Shown here: one piece after another, positions 53,425-63,448 of the stretch | Position numbering within the stretch: the first letter of the stretch is position 1 | Layout: each line of letters opens with the position of its first letter | NCBI RefSeq assembly: GCF_014831675.1 | Contig: NZ_VJXY01000013.1 | Location: forward strand, 62,001 to 126,000 | Reading direction: 5' to 3' | Origin: Komarekiella delphini-convector SJRDD-AB1 | Lineage (GTDB): Bacteria > Cyanobacteriota > Cyanobacteriia > Cyanobacteriales > Nostocaceae | Length of the DNA: 64,000 nt | The notes under the pieces: generated by a model | What the model saw: only the letters and a program-made list of their open reading frames with translations | The model's database searches: none | What the model was told of the DNA's origin: nothing | Translations under genes and position numbers: made by a program

Positions 53425-54696
53425 TCCGGGTTCTCAAGCAGCGATTAAAAATTAACAGGATTAGCCAATTTAGCCAATTTAATATAAACAGTGCAATAAA
53501 TTGCTACTTTTAATCCAGCTTAACGTGGTTGCGGTGCATTCTGAAGGCGATGTCCAAGGGGAAGCCATCCGGTGACGCTCGTGATTCGCCAGAAAATCTG
53601 TATTTTTTTATACGGATACATCATATATATTTTTAAATATAATTGTATATCAATAAAATTTGAGGCATTGCTGAATCAGGGGATGAAATTTGATGTATTG
53701 AAATCTTAAACTCTTTATTCTCTCTGTCTTGAAAAGTTTCCTAGGTCGGGCTAACCCTCCTTCTCCTGACGGAGACCGGAGGCGAACAGAACTTTTCGCT
53801 GCGTCTGTGCCTTGAAAAGTTATCAACGCTATGCCGGTCTTACTGCCCAACCGTTCTTTTAGAACGGTTGCCTTGTGTCCTCTGGACACAAGGGGGAGGC
53901 GCAAGGCTTTGCGCCTCTCGGCAGTGAACAGACCATCGCCGGAAGCCGGCGCTCAGACTTTCCGCTGCGTTAAATAAATCATCCCGCAATTATGCAACGC
54001 CAAATTTGATTGTTTCAGACAGATGACAACCATTCAACAGACAGGTAATTCAATACAGATCAGCCAAAAATCCTGATGTAGAGACACGATTTATCATGTC
54101 TTCAAAGACAAATTATCTGTACAAATAATCCTTAACCTAACCGTATTGACAGGTATTGACTATTTGCTTATTTTGGATAAAAATCAAACTTTCATGCCTG
54201 AAAAGAGTTACTAAACACTCGATTATTTAGTCCAATGTGTAAGTTGTATGAGATTTTATATGAGTTTTTATATGAGTTTTCAGGTCTAGCAGATACACAA
54301 TCAAAGCAAAAATTTTAGTTTAATAAATCAGTAGAGATCCTGTTTTTCAGAAAAAAGTTTTCTTCAAAAATTAGTCTTAATGAGACTAACTTAAAATATC
54401 TATTTTTTGACTATTTATTCATGTAAAGTGGGGAATATATCGTATGGGAATAGTCTTCTGGAGAAAAGTATTTGATTTGATTAAAAAGGGTAGAAGTAAT
54501 TTTCGATAAAAAGCGATCCCGCTACTCTTTCTCCTCTGGATTGCTTCTGAAGCCAGAACACTTAGCTTAGTTAGTAAAATTTGTAAAGTGTAAACATAGT
54601 AATAAATTAGAATACCTAATTTACTTAGACCTGAGATTCATGTGACAATAGTGGAATTAGGGTTGAAAATTATACTTAATACTAAGGAAATCCAAC
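53425..54696. other. Long spacer containing a mobile element
   Basis: About 1270 bp. A 338-bp element (53664-54001) is described separately. To its right are TATATGAGTTTT repeats (54257-54285), a TTAGTCT/AGACTAA hairpin near 54371-54390, and a 21-codon frame at 54444 (MGIVFWRKVFDLIKKG...) with a modest GGGGAA site that I do not count as a gene. The left part near 53535-53590 has a GC-rich dispersed-type stretch. Confidence 0.55.
53664..54001. mobile_element. MITE-like element, 338 bp, with 8-bp target duplication
   Basis: The element runs from GGCATTGCTGAATCAGG to TTATGCAACGCC, imperfect terminal inverted repeats. It is flanked on both sides by AAATTTGA (53656-53663 and 54002-54009), an exact 8-bp duplication. 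No transposase is inside. A 112-bp triple-hairpin repeat (53827-53938) forms its core. A second member with its own duplication is at 57659-57837. Confidence 0.85.
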
Positions 54697-55131
54697 ATGA
54701 GTATTGGTAACACTAAGTTATATCCGAAAAGATTAATATTTTGTCTGAGTGCGGTGTGTGGCTTGCTGGGCGTGATGATTCCCGAAACCGTGTCTTCTCA
54801 AACTACTCCTATAATACGCATTTTAAGGGTTACTGCTCCTGGAGGTACTACTTTCAAGCGGGAAGAAAGCTGGTATTTACAAGCACGTAACATAACACAA
54901 GCAGATCAAAAGTGCGCTGTTAGATCAGGTGATAAGTTTTTTGTCTCGTCTATTCTAAGTAGCAATAATAGTCAGGTAGTGAGTCCTACTGGCAATGGTG
55001 AACGTCTCAGGGATTACTGGGAAGTTACATTTGAGAAGCCACTTCCTTGCAATCAGCAGGGTGATGGTAGACAAACCTGGTTTGTTTTTAAATCTCATGT
55101 ACAACAATTACAAGCTGTTGCCGTGCGCTAG
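54697..55131 (+). CDS. Exported hypothetical protein (144 aa)
   Basis: The protein has a signal peptide (LIFCLSAVCGLLGVMIPETVSSQ region) and a mature part of about 110 residues, mostly beta strands. It has VTAPGGTTFKREESWYLQA, two cysteines (KCAVRSGDKFFV and LPCNQQGDG) that may form a disulfide, and RDYWEVTFEKPL. It resembles small secreted beta-domain proteins but no family was recognised. The ATG at 54697 is preceded by AAGGAAAT. It stands alone between long spacers. Confidence 0.7.
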   Translation: MSIGNTKLYPKRLIFCLSAVCGLLGVMIPETVSSQTTPIIRILRVTAPGGTTFKREESWYLQARNITQADQKCAVRSGDKFFVSSILSSNNSQVVSPTGNGERLRDYWEVTFEKPLPCNQQGDGRQTWFVFKSHVQQLQAVAVR

Positions 55132-55557
55132 TGGTGAAGTGATTTAATATTCTTAATCTTGTAGGACAAGTGTAAAATTGCATTGATGCAAATCAGATAT
55201 TAATTAGCTTGCGATCGCATTTCTGTTTGGTAGTAAGTACTCTGCGGAAATGCTTGTCTACGAAACCAAGGCGAACCCAAACAGCATGACAATAACGTCG
55301 CACATCACTCGCACCTCATCATTAAATGCAATTTATCTTCTGAGAGTCGGGTGTACAACGCAGGATAAAACCTTCAATATTTAGTAACGGCAACTTCAGC
55401 ATTCATAAGGAATATTAGATTACTTGTTCACCACCAAGTCCGTGGTTCAAAGAACAGTGTTGCATCTATACATACCTATGGAAAATCTTTATGAAGAAAT
55501 TGTTACAAAGTTTAGTAGAATGACATCATTCACAAATAAGTATTTTTTCTTATTGAC
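55132..55557. other. Spacer before the first ndhD paralogue
   Basis: About 426 bp. One HIP1-like GCGATCGC is near 55211. I saw no small gene, clear promoter or strong hairpin. Confidence 0.4.
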
Positions 55558-57249
55558 ATGATGGCGGATAGATTTCCCTGGCTTACCGCGATTGTCTTGC
55601 TACCACTTGTTGCTTCCCTGCTGATTCCTGTGCTGCCTGATAAAGACGGCAAGCGCGTGCGGTGGTATGCACTGGGTATAGGTATCGCAGACTTTGCCTT
55701 GATGTGTTACGCCTTTTGGAAGCATTACGATGCCAGCAGTGCTAGTTTTCAACTCGTGGAGACTTATGCCTGGGTACCTCAGTTAGGCCTGAACTGGGCA
55801 GTATCGGTAGATGGACTTTCAGTTCCGCTTGTGCTTTTAGCAGGATTTGTCACCACGCTCTCGATGTTTTCTGCCTGGCAAGTTGATCATCGACCCCGCC
55901 TTTTCTATTTTCTAATGCTTGTGTTGTATTCCGCACAGGTAGGGGTGTTCGTTGCCAAAGACTTGCTGCTATTTTTCATTATGTGGGAAGTGGAGCTGAT
56001 TCCCGTATACCTACTAGTCTGCATTTGGGGTGGGCAAAGGCGTCGCTATGCAGCTACAAAATTCTTGCTGTATACCGCAGCGGCTTCTATATTTATTCTG
56101 GTGGCAGCCCTAGCAATGGGGCTATATGGTGGCGGTAATATGACATTTGACATAACCGCACTCGGCATGAAGGAATATCCGCTTGGTCTACAACTGCTGC
56201 TTTATGCAGGGCTGTTGATTGCATTTGGCGTTAAGCTTGCTGTTTTCCCCATGCATACCTGGTTGCCTGATGCCCACGGTGAAGCATCCTCTCCTGTATC
56301 AATGATTCTGGCTGGTGTGTTGTTGAAGATGGGCGGATACGGACTGATTCGCCTGAATCTTGAGTTGTTACCTGATGCACACATTTACTTTGCGCCAGTT
56401 CTAGCCATTCTGGGTGTTGTCAATATTATCTATGGCGCATTGAATTCCTTTGCTCAGACCAACATGAAGCGGCGTTTAGCTTATTCGTCGATATCTCACA
56501 TGGGATTTGTACTGCTTGGGATTGCGTCCTTTACTGATTTGGGAATCAACGGCGCGATGTTGCAGATGATATCGCATGGTTTGATCGCATCGGTGCTGTT
56601 TTTCTTAGCAGGTGTTACTTACGATCGTACCCACACTATGGTAATGAAAGATATGGGCGGTATTGGTCAAGCCATGCCCAAAGTCTTCGCCCTGTTTACA
56701 ATTGGAGCGATGGCATCACTAGCGCTTCCGGGTATGAGCGGCTTTGCTGGCGAACTTGCGGTATTTCTTGGTGTAACAACCAGTGACGTCTACAGTTCGA
56801 CTTTCTGCACTGTAACAGTTTTTCTCGCCGCAGTTGGAGTCATCCTCACACCTATCTATCTCCTTTCAATGCTGCGACAAGTGTTTTATGGTAAAGGTGC
56901 AGCGCTCGTATGCGACATCAATAATGTAGGCTTAGAAAATCAAGAAGACGAGGGAACAGTCTGTTTTGGTACAGACTGCCTCGTGCCAACAGAAGCAGTT
57001 TACGACGATGCTAGACCGCGTGAAGTGTTTATCGCTGCTTGTTTTCTAGTTGTAATTATCGGTATTGGTTTCTATCCTAAGATGGCTATGCAGATGTACG
57101 ATGTGAAGACTGTGGCAGTCAATGCTAACCTTCGCCAGTCTTATGCCATAGTCTCGCAAACAAATCCCCGGATCTATGCCAATGGAATCTTGATTCCGAA
57201 AATCTCACAAACTAATGATGAAATCTTTGTTGCTCAAGTTAAGCAGTAA
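55558..57249 (+). CDS. ndhD: NDH-1 complex subunit NdhD (paralogue with Cys-containing insertion)
   Basis: NdhD is a proton-pumping membrane subunit of cyanobacterial NDH-1, in different versions for respiration/cyclic flow and for CO2 uptake. The 563-residue product has about fourteen helices and the conserved [53 protein letters not shown] and [17 protein letters not shown]. Between FYGKGAAL and [11 protein letters not shown] it has about 20 extra residues with three cysteines ([19 protein letters not shown], then FGTDC), absent from the paralogue at 61504 and encoded partly by a hairpin. Start ATG at 55558 or 55561. The symbol number (D1/D2) is not assigned. Confidence 0.93.
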   Translation: MMADRFPWLTAIVLLPLVASLLIPVLPDKDGKRVRWYALGIGIADFALMCYAFWKHYDASSASFQLVETYAWVPQLGLNWAVSVDGLSVPLVLLAGFVTTLSMFSAWQVDHRPRLFYFLMLVLYSAQVGVFVAKDLLLFFIMWEVELIPVYLLVCIWGGQRRRYAATKFLLYTAAASIFILVAALAMGLYGGGNMTFDITALGMKEYPLGLQLLLYAGLLIAFGVKLAVFPMHTWLPDAHGEASSPVSMILAGVLLKMGGYGLIRLNLELLPDAHIYFAPVLAILGVVNIIYGALNSFAQTNMKRRLAYSSISHMGFVLLGIASFTDLGINGAMLQMISHGLIASVLFFLAGVTYDRTHTMVMKDMGGIGQAMPKVFALFTIGAMASLALPGMSGFAGELAVFLGVTTSDVYSSTFCTVTVFLAAVGVILTPIYLLSMLRQVFYGKGAALVCDINNVGLENQEDEGTVCFGTDCLVPTEAVYDDARPREVFIAACFLVVIIGIGFYPKMAMQMYDVKTVAVNANLRQSYAIVSQTNPRIYANGILIPKISQTNDEIFVAQVKQ

Positions 57250-57489
57250 GTCTTGTTGATTGCAAATAAAACTGACAAACCCACCAACCTGGAGATAATT
57301 ATTAAAGTCAAAAGTATCCTTAGATTGGAAATCAAGGATACTATCGATATCTTGTAAGCCGTCTTGGAAAATGTTCTGATTGATTGAAGGTAAGGTGTTT
57401 GAACCGCTACTACCTCGCAGGATATCATTATCGAGTCTACCGATTAAGATATCTTTATCGTTACCGCCGATAATGATTGATGGTTGTCA
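57250..57489 (-). pseudogene. Relic of an RTX (haemolysin-type calcium-binding) protein C-terminus
   Basis: Read on the minus strand from just after a TGA at about 57487, the frame gives IIIGGNDKDILIGRLDNDIL, then RGSSGSNTLPSINQNIFQD and DIDSILDFQSKDTFDFNNYL. GGNDKDILIGRLDNDILRG is a degraded pair of GGxGxDxLxG calcium-binding repeats, and DSILDFQSKDTFDF matches the usual segment after them. There is no start and only one or two repeats survive, so this is a fragment. The frame runs into the 3' end of ndhD. Confidence 0.6.
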
Positions 57490-57658
57490 TGAGACGTTAC
57501 TCCAATTTTGGAATTTTAGCAGTGAAGAGTCTCTCCTAATTACTTCATATTTCTAAGATTAGGCGATCGCATGAGGTGATGAAAGATCAGTTTTGTAGCG
57601 AAGAAGTACTTGGAAAACTGATTTTGACAAAACAAAAGTTTTACAGAGTAGATTTTCA

Positions 57659-57837
57659 GGCGTTGCTGAATAGAAGTATGAAATTGAAAAATAGAGTGTA
57701 TTAAAACTCTTACTCTCTGCGCAGCGGACACTTTGTACTCTGCGGTAAGCCGCTATCGTGTCTAAAAGTCGGCAGAGCAGCGCACGCTAGTGTCCTCCTC
57801 TGTATGAGATAAATTTATACCCTGATTTAGCAACGCC
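57659..57837. mobile_element. MITE-like element, 179 bp, with 8-bp target duplication
   Basis: The element begins GGCGTTGCTGAATAGAAG and ends TGATTTAGCAACGCC, imperfect terminal inverted repeats like those of the element at 53664-54001. It is flanked by GATTTTCA on both sides (57651-57658 and 57838-57845). The interior has GC-rich short inverted repeats and no ORF. It lies 60 bp upstream of the coiled-coil operon. Confidence 0.85.
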
Positions 57838-57904
57838 GATTTTCAACTAAAGGAAGATTATATTAACATAGGAATTAAAATAATATTTATAACATTTAAT
57901 TATT

Positions 57905-59038
57905 ATGGCTATGCGAGACGCAGACAAAGATCGTCGCAAAAATCTTCATGTCAAAAATACTAATTTACCTGTGAAAGAACCCCTTTCTTATCATGAGCTT
58001 AAAGACAAATGGAAGAATGCTCGTGCCGATGCACTTCAATGGGAACAATGTGCAAAAGAAAATCAATAAGCTGCATCTAAACTGGCTCAAGTTCAGCAAG
58101 ATATCCAAACTTACCAAATTGAGGTTCATGAATTAAAAGAACGTGCAGGACATAATTACGAAATATATCTGAATGAACAAAAAAACTATCAGCAGGCTTT
58201 AAGCCTCTACAACGGAGAAAAAACTAGAGCAATTGAATTAATTGCCCAACGTGATGAATGGCAACAACGCGCGAAAGAAAATCAAGAAGCTGCGTCCCAA
58301 CTAACTCAAGTTCAGCAAAACATCTACACTTATCAAGTTGAAATTAATAAGTTAAAAGAACGCATAGCACACAATTATTTAATCTATCTTGAGGAACAAG
58401 AAAATTATCAGCAGGCTCTAAATCGTTACAATGAAGCAAAAGCCAAAGCAACTGAATTAATTGCCCAACGTGATGAATGGCAGCGACGTGCGAAAGAAAA
58501 TCAGGAAGCTGCGTCCCAACTAACTCAAGTTCAGCAAAATATCCAAATTTACCAAGTTGAGGTTAATGAATTAAAAGAAAGTGCAGCACACAATTATCAA
58601 AAATATATTGATGAGCAAAAAAATTATCAGCAGGCTCTACATCGTTACAATGAAGAAAAAGCTAGAGCGGCTGAATTACTTGCCCAATATGAAGAAATGA
58701 AATCTGAGCGAGACAATTATTTAACTCTATATAATGAGGCACAAACACAACTTAAATTTGAGCGCCGTTCCAAGGCTGGTATTAAGGGATGGGAAACTCG
58801 TCGTAAAGCCGAGAACGAAAGGCTAAAAAGGGAAATTGCTGAGATGGTTGTTCTGCTGCGCGAATCCCTGGCAAGTAAGGATGAAGCTATAAATAACCTC
58901 TACGTTGTAGCAGAGCGTATGGATCGAATTCAATCCCTGGTAGATTCGGTGGAAGATGAAACAATAGGCAATCCTGTAGGTCTGGTACAAAAGTTTAAAC
59001 GCATTTGGCTTGCTATTAAAGAAATACTTACGGAATAA
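57905..59038 (+). pseudogene. Coiled-coil protein with three 73-residue repeats, interrupted by a TAA
   Basis: One frame runs from ATG 57905 to the TAA at 59036 with a single internal stop, TAA at 58067-58069. After a basic N-terminus (MAMRDADKDRRKNLHVKN) there are three tandem repeats of exactly 219 bp (58040-58258, 58259-58477, 58478-58696). Each begins W..(R/C)AKENQ(E)AAS and ends near ELIAQRDE, and all are predicted coiled coil. In repeats 2 and 3 the codon at the stop position is GAA. The unique C-terminal part (58697-59038: RRSKAGIKGWETRRKAEN, then LLRESLASKDEAINNLYVVA) is also helical. The intact protein would have 377 residues. It may be a recent nonsense mutation, a sequencing error, or expression from a downstream start. 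A partner gene follows after 12 bp. Confidence 0.75.
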
Positions 59039-59050
59039 ACAAACATCTTT

Positions 59051-59605
59051 ATGAGCAAAAAATCATCATCAACTATAGGAATTCAAAGTAAAGCTAAGTT
59101 GGGGGAGCAAATTCGTAATATTGCCGATAGACTTAAACAAGAGACCGAGGTGCAGATCAAAGCCACCTCCCGTATTTTAGGGGCTGCGGCTCAAATTTCC
59201 GAAAATCATGACCGACTTATTAATGAAGTAGTTGATATGGTTGAGGAAGACCTTAATAAACAAACCCAGACGTATTCAAAGGATATTTATACGGTTGATA
59301 TTCTAAAGCAACAGTTTAAAACATTACGTGAAGCAAAGGATTATTTTAAGCTGAAAGCGACTAGTTGGGAATCCCTTGCTAAGAAACTAAATGATTCATC
59401 TTCCCAAAAGCTTATACTTGAAACTAAACCTCAGTCATGTCAAGTTTTGGAAAGCAACTATATAGGAAAATTTGAAAATAATGGCAAAAACTCTGAAGGT
59501 TTGACAGTTCATTTAGAAGCAGATGTCGCAGAAATGTTTCCCAATGCTCAAGCAGTAAATGAAGCTCTACGTTTTCTCATTAGAGTTACGAAGAACAGTT
59601 GCTAA
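59051..59605 (+). CDS. Hypothetical helical protein, partner of the coiled-coil gene
   Basis: No named family was recognised. The 184-residue protein is soluble and largely helical: LGEQIRNIADRLKQETEVQI, AAAQISENHDRLINEVVDMV and DILKQQFKTLREAKDYFKLK suggest coiled-coil or helical-bundle regions. The C-terminal HLEADVAEMFPNAQAVNEALRFL looks like a compact motif. It begins 12 bp after the stop of the coiled-coil gene on the same strand, so the two very likely form an operon and may interact. Confidence 0.75.
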   Translation: MSKKSSSTIGIQSKAKLGEQIRNIADRLKQETEVQIKATSRILGAAAQISENHDRLINEVVDMVEEDLNKQTQTYSKDIYTVDILKQQFKTLREAKDYFKLKATSWESLAKKLNDSSSQKLILETKPQSCQVLESNYIGKFENNGKNSEGLTVHLEADVAEMFPNAQAVNEALRFLIRVTKNSC

Positions 59606-59800
59606 AACAGTGAATTTGACAGTCAAAAATTTATAATTAATTTTAGTTGATGCTGTGTTCTATTTAATTACATACAGCTTACACAATTAACTAATTATTA
59701 CAATTAATCATCCCAGTAACTCCAATAGTGATCAAAAACTCGCCCCCAAATGCTACCAATACATGGGATGCTTGTTGATTGATTAGTTGAGTATTTGCAG

Positions 59801-60724
59801 ATGTCTGTTGTTTCTGGTGTAACTGTTACCGTTCCTGCCACAACTGCTAATTTGGGGCCTGGTTTTGATTGCATCGGTGCAGCTTTAACGCTGTACAACG
59901 AGTTTAAGTTCATTCGCTTGGAAGAAAGCGGGATGATTATCCATGTCACAGGTGTAGAAGCTGAACGAGTACAAACTGATGAGAGCAATCTTCTCTACCA
60001 AGCATTTTTGAAGTTATATCAATATATAGAGCAGACACCGCCATCAGTGAAAATGGAGATTCGCCTGGGTGTACCGCTGGCGCGAGGTTTAGGTAGTTCG
60101 GCTACAGCAATTGTTGGTGGGTTGGTTGGTGCTAATCAACTTGCGGGTGCGCCTCTGAGTCAGTCGCAAGTGATGGAATTAGCGATCGCAATGGAGGGAC
60201 ATCCTGATAATGTAGTTCCAGCTTTGTTGGGCGGATGTCGTCTTGCCGCTACTAGTGACACAGGTTGGGAAATTTGCGAGGTTCCCTGGTATGGGGATAT
60301 TGTGCCTGTGGTGGCTATTCCTGATTTTGAACTTTCTACTTCCAAAGCGCGGCGCGTTCTTCCAACTGAGGTGAGTCGTGCAGATGCAATTTTCAATACG
60401 GCGCATCTGGGGTTGTTATTGCGCGGCTTAGAAACTGGTAAGGGAGAATGGTTAAGGACGGCTTTGCAAGATAAGTTACATCAGCCTTATCGCAAAGCCT
60501 TGATTCCTGGTTACGATGCTGTCAACATAGCAGCTGTGGCTGCTGGTGCTTACGGCATGGTAATTAGTGGTGCAGGGCCGACACTGTTAGCTTTGGCAGA
60601 TACAACACAGTCACAGGCTGTAGAAATGGCGATGTTAACCGCTTGGCAAGAAGCAGGAATCACAGCTAATGTGCGATCGCTTTCTCTAGATACCCAAGGC
60701 GCAAGCAGCTTTCACGAAGGATAA
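59801..60724 (+). CDS. thrB: Homoserine kinase ThrB
   Basis: ThrB phosphorylates homoserine in threonine synthesis. The GHMP-kinase product starts [20 protein letters not shown] from the ATG at 59801 (TTG at 59795 is in frame but less likely). It has the ATP loop [20 protein letters not shown] (about 92-111), [14 protein letters not shown] and [15 protein letters not shown] at the C-terminal side, all diagnostic. Length is about 307 residues, normal. It lies between the two ndhD paralogues. Confidence 0.96.
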   Translation: MSVVSGVTVTVPATTANLGPGFDCIGAALTLYNEFKFIRLEESGMIIHVTGVEAERVQTDESNLLYQAFLKLYQYIEQTPPSVKMEIRLGVPLARGLGSSATAIVGGLVGANQLAGAPLSQSQVMELAIAMEGHPDNVVPALLGGCRLAATSDTGWEICEVPWYGDIVPVVAIPDFELSTSKARRVLPTEVSRADAIFNTAHLGLLLRGLETGKGEWLRTALQDKLHQPYRKALIPGYDAVNIAAVAAGAYGMVISGAGPTLLALADTTQSQAVEMAMLTAWQEAGITANVRSLSLDTQGASSFHEG

Positions 60725-60733
60725 ACAGGAATT

Positions 60734-61243
60734 ATGCAGCAAATTCAGGCAGAAATAGCAGCACTTAACTCTCAAATTCAAGTTCTCCAGCAAGAACGTG
60801 CTGCTCTCAATATTAATAATGCGATATCTAGCGAGAATGATTCACCCCTAGCCACAGTTGAGGCGTACCGTCGCCATGCTAGAGAAAATCCTCAATTGTC
60901 TGCTGAACTAAAAGGCATAGATGATGCGATCGCCGCCTTGGAAGTGCAGCTACATCATAAACAAGCTGAATTAGCATGTTGCCAAATTGAATCAAAGCAA
61001 CTTACCCAACAGCAGCAGCTAGATGAAGCGAAAAGAGTGGCTCAAGTTCATGCTCAACGCATTAATCAACTCGCAGGAGAACTGTCCACAGAAATCCGTC
61101 TTCTGAAAGCTTGCGCTGATTATCTGAGTCCAATGTATTGGCAAGTATATTACAAACCTTTCATTACCGGGTTTAAAACCATATCAGTTCCTCATGTCCG
61201 CTCAGATGGGGAAGTCTGGACAATTGTCAATCGGATCGTTTAA
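60734..61243 (+). CDS. Hypothetical coiled-coil protein (169 aa)
   Basis: The 169-residue protein starts 10 bp after thrB, probably in the same transcript. Residues 1-45 and 75-130 are long heptad-rich helices (MQQIQAEIAALNSQIQVLQQ, then IAALEVQLHHKQAELACC). The last 35 residues are a different, aromatic segment (LSPMYWQVYYKPFITGFKTI, then VPHVRSDGEVWTIVNRIV). No family was recognised. A strong terminator follows the gene. Confidence 0.8.
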   Translation: MQQIQAEIAALNSQIQVLQQERAALNINNAISSENDSPLATVEAYRRHARENPQLSAELKGIDDAIAALEVQLHHKQAELACCQIESKQLTQQQQLDEAKRVAQVHAQRINQLAGELSTEIRLLKACADYLSPMYWQVYYKPFITGFKTISVPHVRSDGEVWTIVNRIV

Positions 61244-61305
61244 AAGTGTAATTTTAAGCCTTGCTTGGCAGTTATCTGCGTCTTAGAAAGCAGTCATATC
61301 TTGAG

Positions 61306-61331
61306 ACGGTGGCATTAGCCGCCGTTTTTTG
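61306..61331 (+). terminator. Rho-independent terminator after the thrB operon
   Basis: ACGGTGGC, loop ATTA and GCCGCCGT form an eight-pair stem (one G-T pair), directly followed by TTTTTTG. It lies about 60 bp after the stop of the coiled-coil gene, and ndhD starts 170 bp further on. Confidence 0.85.
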
Positions 61332-61503
61332 TTGACTTAGTAAAAGTTTACATTTAGAATGGATTGCCAAGAGAAACCAGTGAGTATTTATTACTAGCTG
61401 CATCCAAATTTTAATCTTCTAAGGAGGAATAACGTTTACAAAACTCAAAACTCCTTAATATAATGTAATCAAAAGCGAAATTCTAAAACTATTGTCAGCA
61501 GTG

Positions 61504-63117
61504 ATGAATAATATTGAAATTCCTTGGCTAACAGCCATAATTCTTTTGCCCTTGGTGGCTGCCTTAGCCATCCCCTTAATCCCAGATAAAGAGGGCAGAA
61601 CCGTGCGATGGTACGGTTTGGGAGTAGCGATCGCCGACTTTGCATTGATGATTTATACTTTTTGGTATAAATACGACTTCCAGAGTTCAACATTCCAACT
61701 TGTAGAAAACTATCCTTGGGTTCCTCAGTTGGGTTTGCATTGGGCGGTGGGGGTTGATGGTCTGTCGATGCCCCTACTACTGCTAACAGGCTTAATTAAT
61801 ACACTCGCAATCTTCGCGGCTTGGAAAGTTACCACCAAGCCGCGATTATTTTATGGCTTGATGTTGGTGATGTACAGCGCCCAGCTTGGCGTATTTGTCG
61901 CCCAGGATATGCTGTTGTTCTTCCTAATGTGGGAAATCGAGTTAGTGCCGGTTTACCTGCTAATTTCCATCTGGGGAGGACAAAACCGCCGTTATGCAGC
62001 TACCAAATTCATTCTGTACACCGCCGCTGCATCAATATTTATCTTGGTAGCGGGTTTTGCAATGGCATTCTCTGGAGATACCGTCACCTTCGACATGGCA
62101 ACTCTGGGAATGAAACAATATCCCAAAGCCTTTGAGTTGTTAGTTTACGCAGGTTTCTTAATTGCCTTCGGTGTAAAGCTGCCAATTTTTCCCTTGCACA
62201 CTTGGCTACCTGACGCTCATGGTGAAGCATCAGCACCAGGTTCAATGATTTTGGCTGGTGTATTGTTAAAAATGGGCGGTTATGCTCTCATCCGCATCAA
62301 CGTTGAGATGCTGCCTAATGCTCATGTTTACTTTGCCCCAGTGTTAGCGATTTTGGGTGTAGTGAACATTGTCTACGGCGCTTGCTGTGCCTTTGCCCAA
62401 ACCAATCTCAAGCGCCGCTTAGCTTACTCTTCAATTGCCCACATGGGATTTGTGTTGATTGGGATTGCTTCCTATACAGAACTGGGTATCAGCGGTGCAG
62501 TACTACAGATGGTTTCCCACGGTTTGATTGCCGCTAGCTTATTCTTCCTATCCGGGGTCACTTACGATCGCACCCACACCTTGATGATGGATAAAATGGG
62601 CGGTATGGCAAAGGTAATGCCCAAAACCTTTGCTCTGTTTACCGTTGGTTCAATGGCTTCTCTTGCATTACCAGGAATGAGTGGCTTTGTTGGTGAATTG
62701 ATGGTGTTTCTCGGTATCGCCACCAGTGATGTTTACAGTTCTAGCTTCAAAGTTGTAGTCGTTCTGCTGTCGGCGGTTGGCGTGATTCTGACACCGATTT
62801 ATTTACTGTCGATGCTGCGTCAAGTGTTCTACGGCGAGCAAAATGAAGAGTTACATTTAGATGCTGTAATATCTGATGTCAAACCCCGCGAAATATTTAT
62901 TACTGCTTGTTTGCTGCTTCCAATAATCGGTATCGGGTTTTATCCAAAGTTGGCAATGCAGACTTATGATGTGAAGGCAGTAGAATTAGCTACTCATGCT
63001 CGCCAAGTTTTACCAGTTGTTGCTCACCAGCAACCATCAAGTTTGTACTCGCGTATTTTTACAGCACCAACCTTGGCTACTGCTCAAGTTGAAAGTTTAG
63101 TTAATATTTCAGAGTAA
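61504..63117 (+). CDS. ndhD: NDH-1 complex subunit NdhD
   Basis: This is the more typical NdhD of the two in the window, about 537 residues from the ATG at 61504 (TTG at 61492 is an alternative; neither has a clear ribosome binding site). It has [75 protein letters not shown] and [16 protein letters not shown]. After FYGEQNEE it goes directly to [20 protein letters not shown] without the Cys-containing insertion of the paralogue. It follows the thrB operon, whose terminator separates it. Confidence 0.95.
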   Translation: MNNIEIPWLTAIILLPLVAALAIPLIPDKEGRTVRWYGLGVAIADFALMIYTFWYKYDFQSSTFQLVENYPWVPQLGLHWAVGVDGLSMPLLLLTGLINTLAIFAAWKVTTKPRLFYGLMLVMYSAQLGVFVAQDMLLFFLMWEIELVPVYLLISIWGGQNRRYAATKFILYTAAASIFILVAGFAMAFSGDTVTFDMATLGMKQYPKAFELLVYAGFLIAFGVKLPIFPLHTWLPDAHGEASAPGSMILAGVLLKMGGYALIRINVEMLPNAHVYFAPVLAILGVVNIVYGACCAFAQTNLKRRLAYSSIAHMGFVLIGIASYTELGISGAVLQMVSHGLIAASLFFLSGVTYDRTHTLMMDKMGGMAKVMPKTFALFTVGSMASLALPGMSGFVGELMVFLGIATSDVYSSSFKVVVVLLSAVGVILTPIYLLSMLRQVFYGEQNEELHLDAVISDVKPREIFITACLLLPIIGIGFYPKLAMQTYDVKAVELATHARQVLPVVAHQQPSSLYSRIFTAPTLATAQVESLVNISE

Positions 63118-63448
63118 ATATACTTCCGGCAAAGGTGCTGGAATTAAATTTTAATATGAGGGGAATAAAGGGGTGATTACGAAATCACCCCTAAAATTTT
63201 TGTATTAGTGAATTGAAAGAGATTTTTAGGTCTAACTTTTCACGGTATCTGGAAAACCTCACTTCTATTTCTCTCTCCTTCTAGGAGAGACTTTGAATTT
63301 TCCCCCTTAAAGCATCGGGAAGGGAGTTATATCATGTTCGCTTGATTACTTATTAAACCCGAAGAACCCCAAAGAGTAAAAGCTACACTTTGTCTCCCTG
63401 CCTTTTTTGGAAAGGCGATCGCTTGGATTCCCCGACCTAGAAATAAAA
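63118..63448. other. Spacer after ndhD with terminator
   Basis: About 330 bp between convergent genes. It holds the terminator at 63170-63202 and a pyrimidine-rich tract near 63260-63310. No gene was seen. Confidence 0.5.
63170..63202 (+). terminator. Rho-independent terminator after ndhD
   Basis: GGGGTGATT (63170-63178), loop ACGA and AATCACCCC (63183-63191) form a perfect nine-pair stem followed by TAAAATTTTTG. It lies about 55 bp after the ndhD stop. Confidence 0.8.

Noticed and set aside
53650-53904. 84-codon minus-strand frame near 53.8 kb.
   Set aside because: It is entirely within the mobile element and crosses its terminal repeat.
54444-54509. 21-codon frame MGIVFWRKVFDLIKKG... with a GGGGAA upstream.
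   Set aside because: It is attractive as a cationic small peptide, but the ribosome site is weak and there is no conservation evidence; too short to support.
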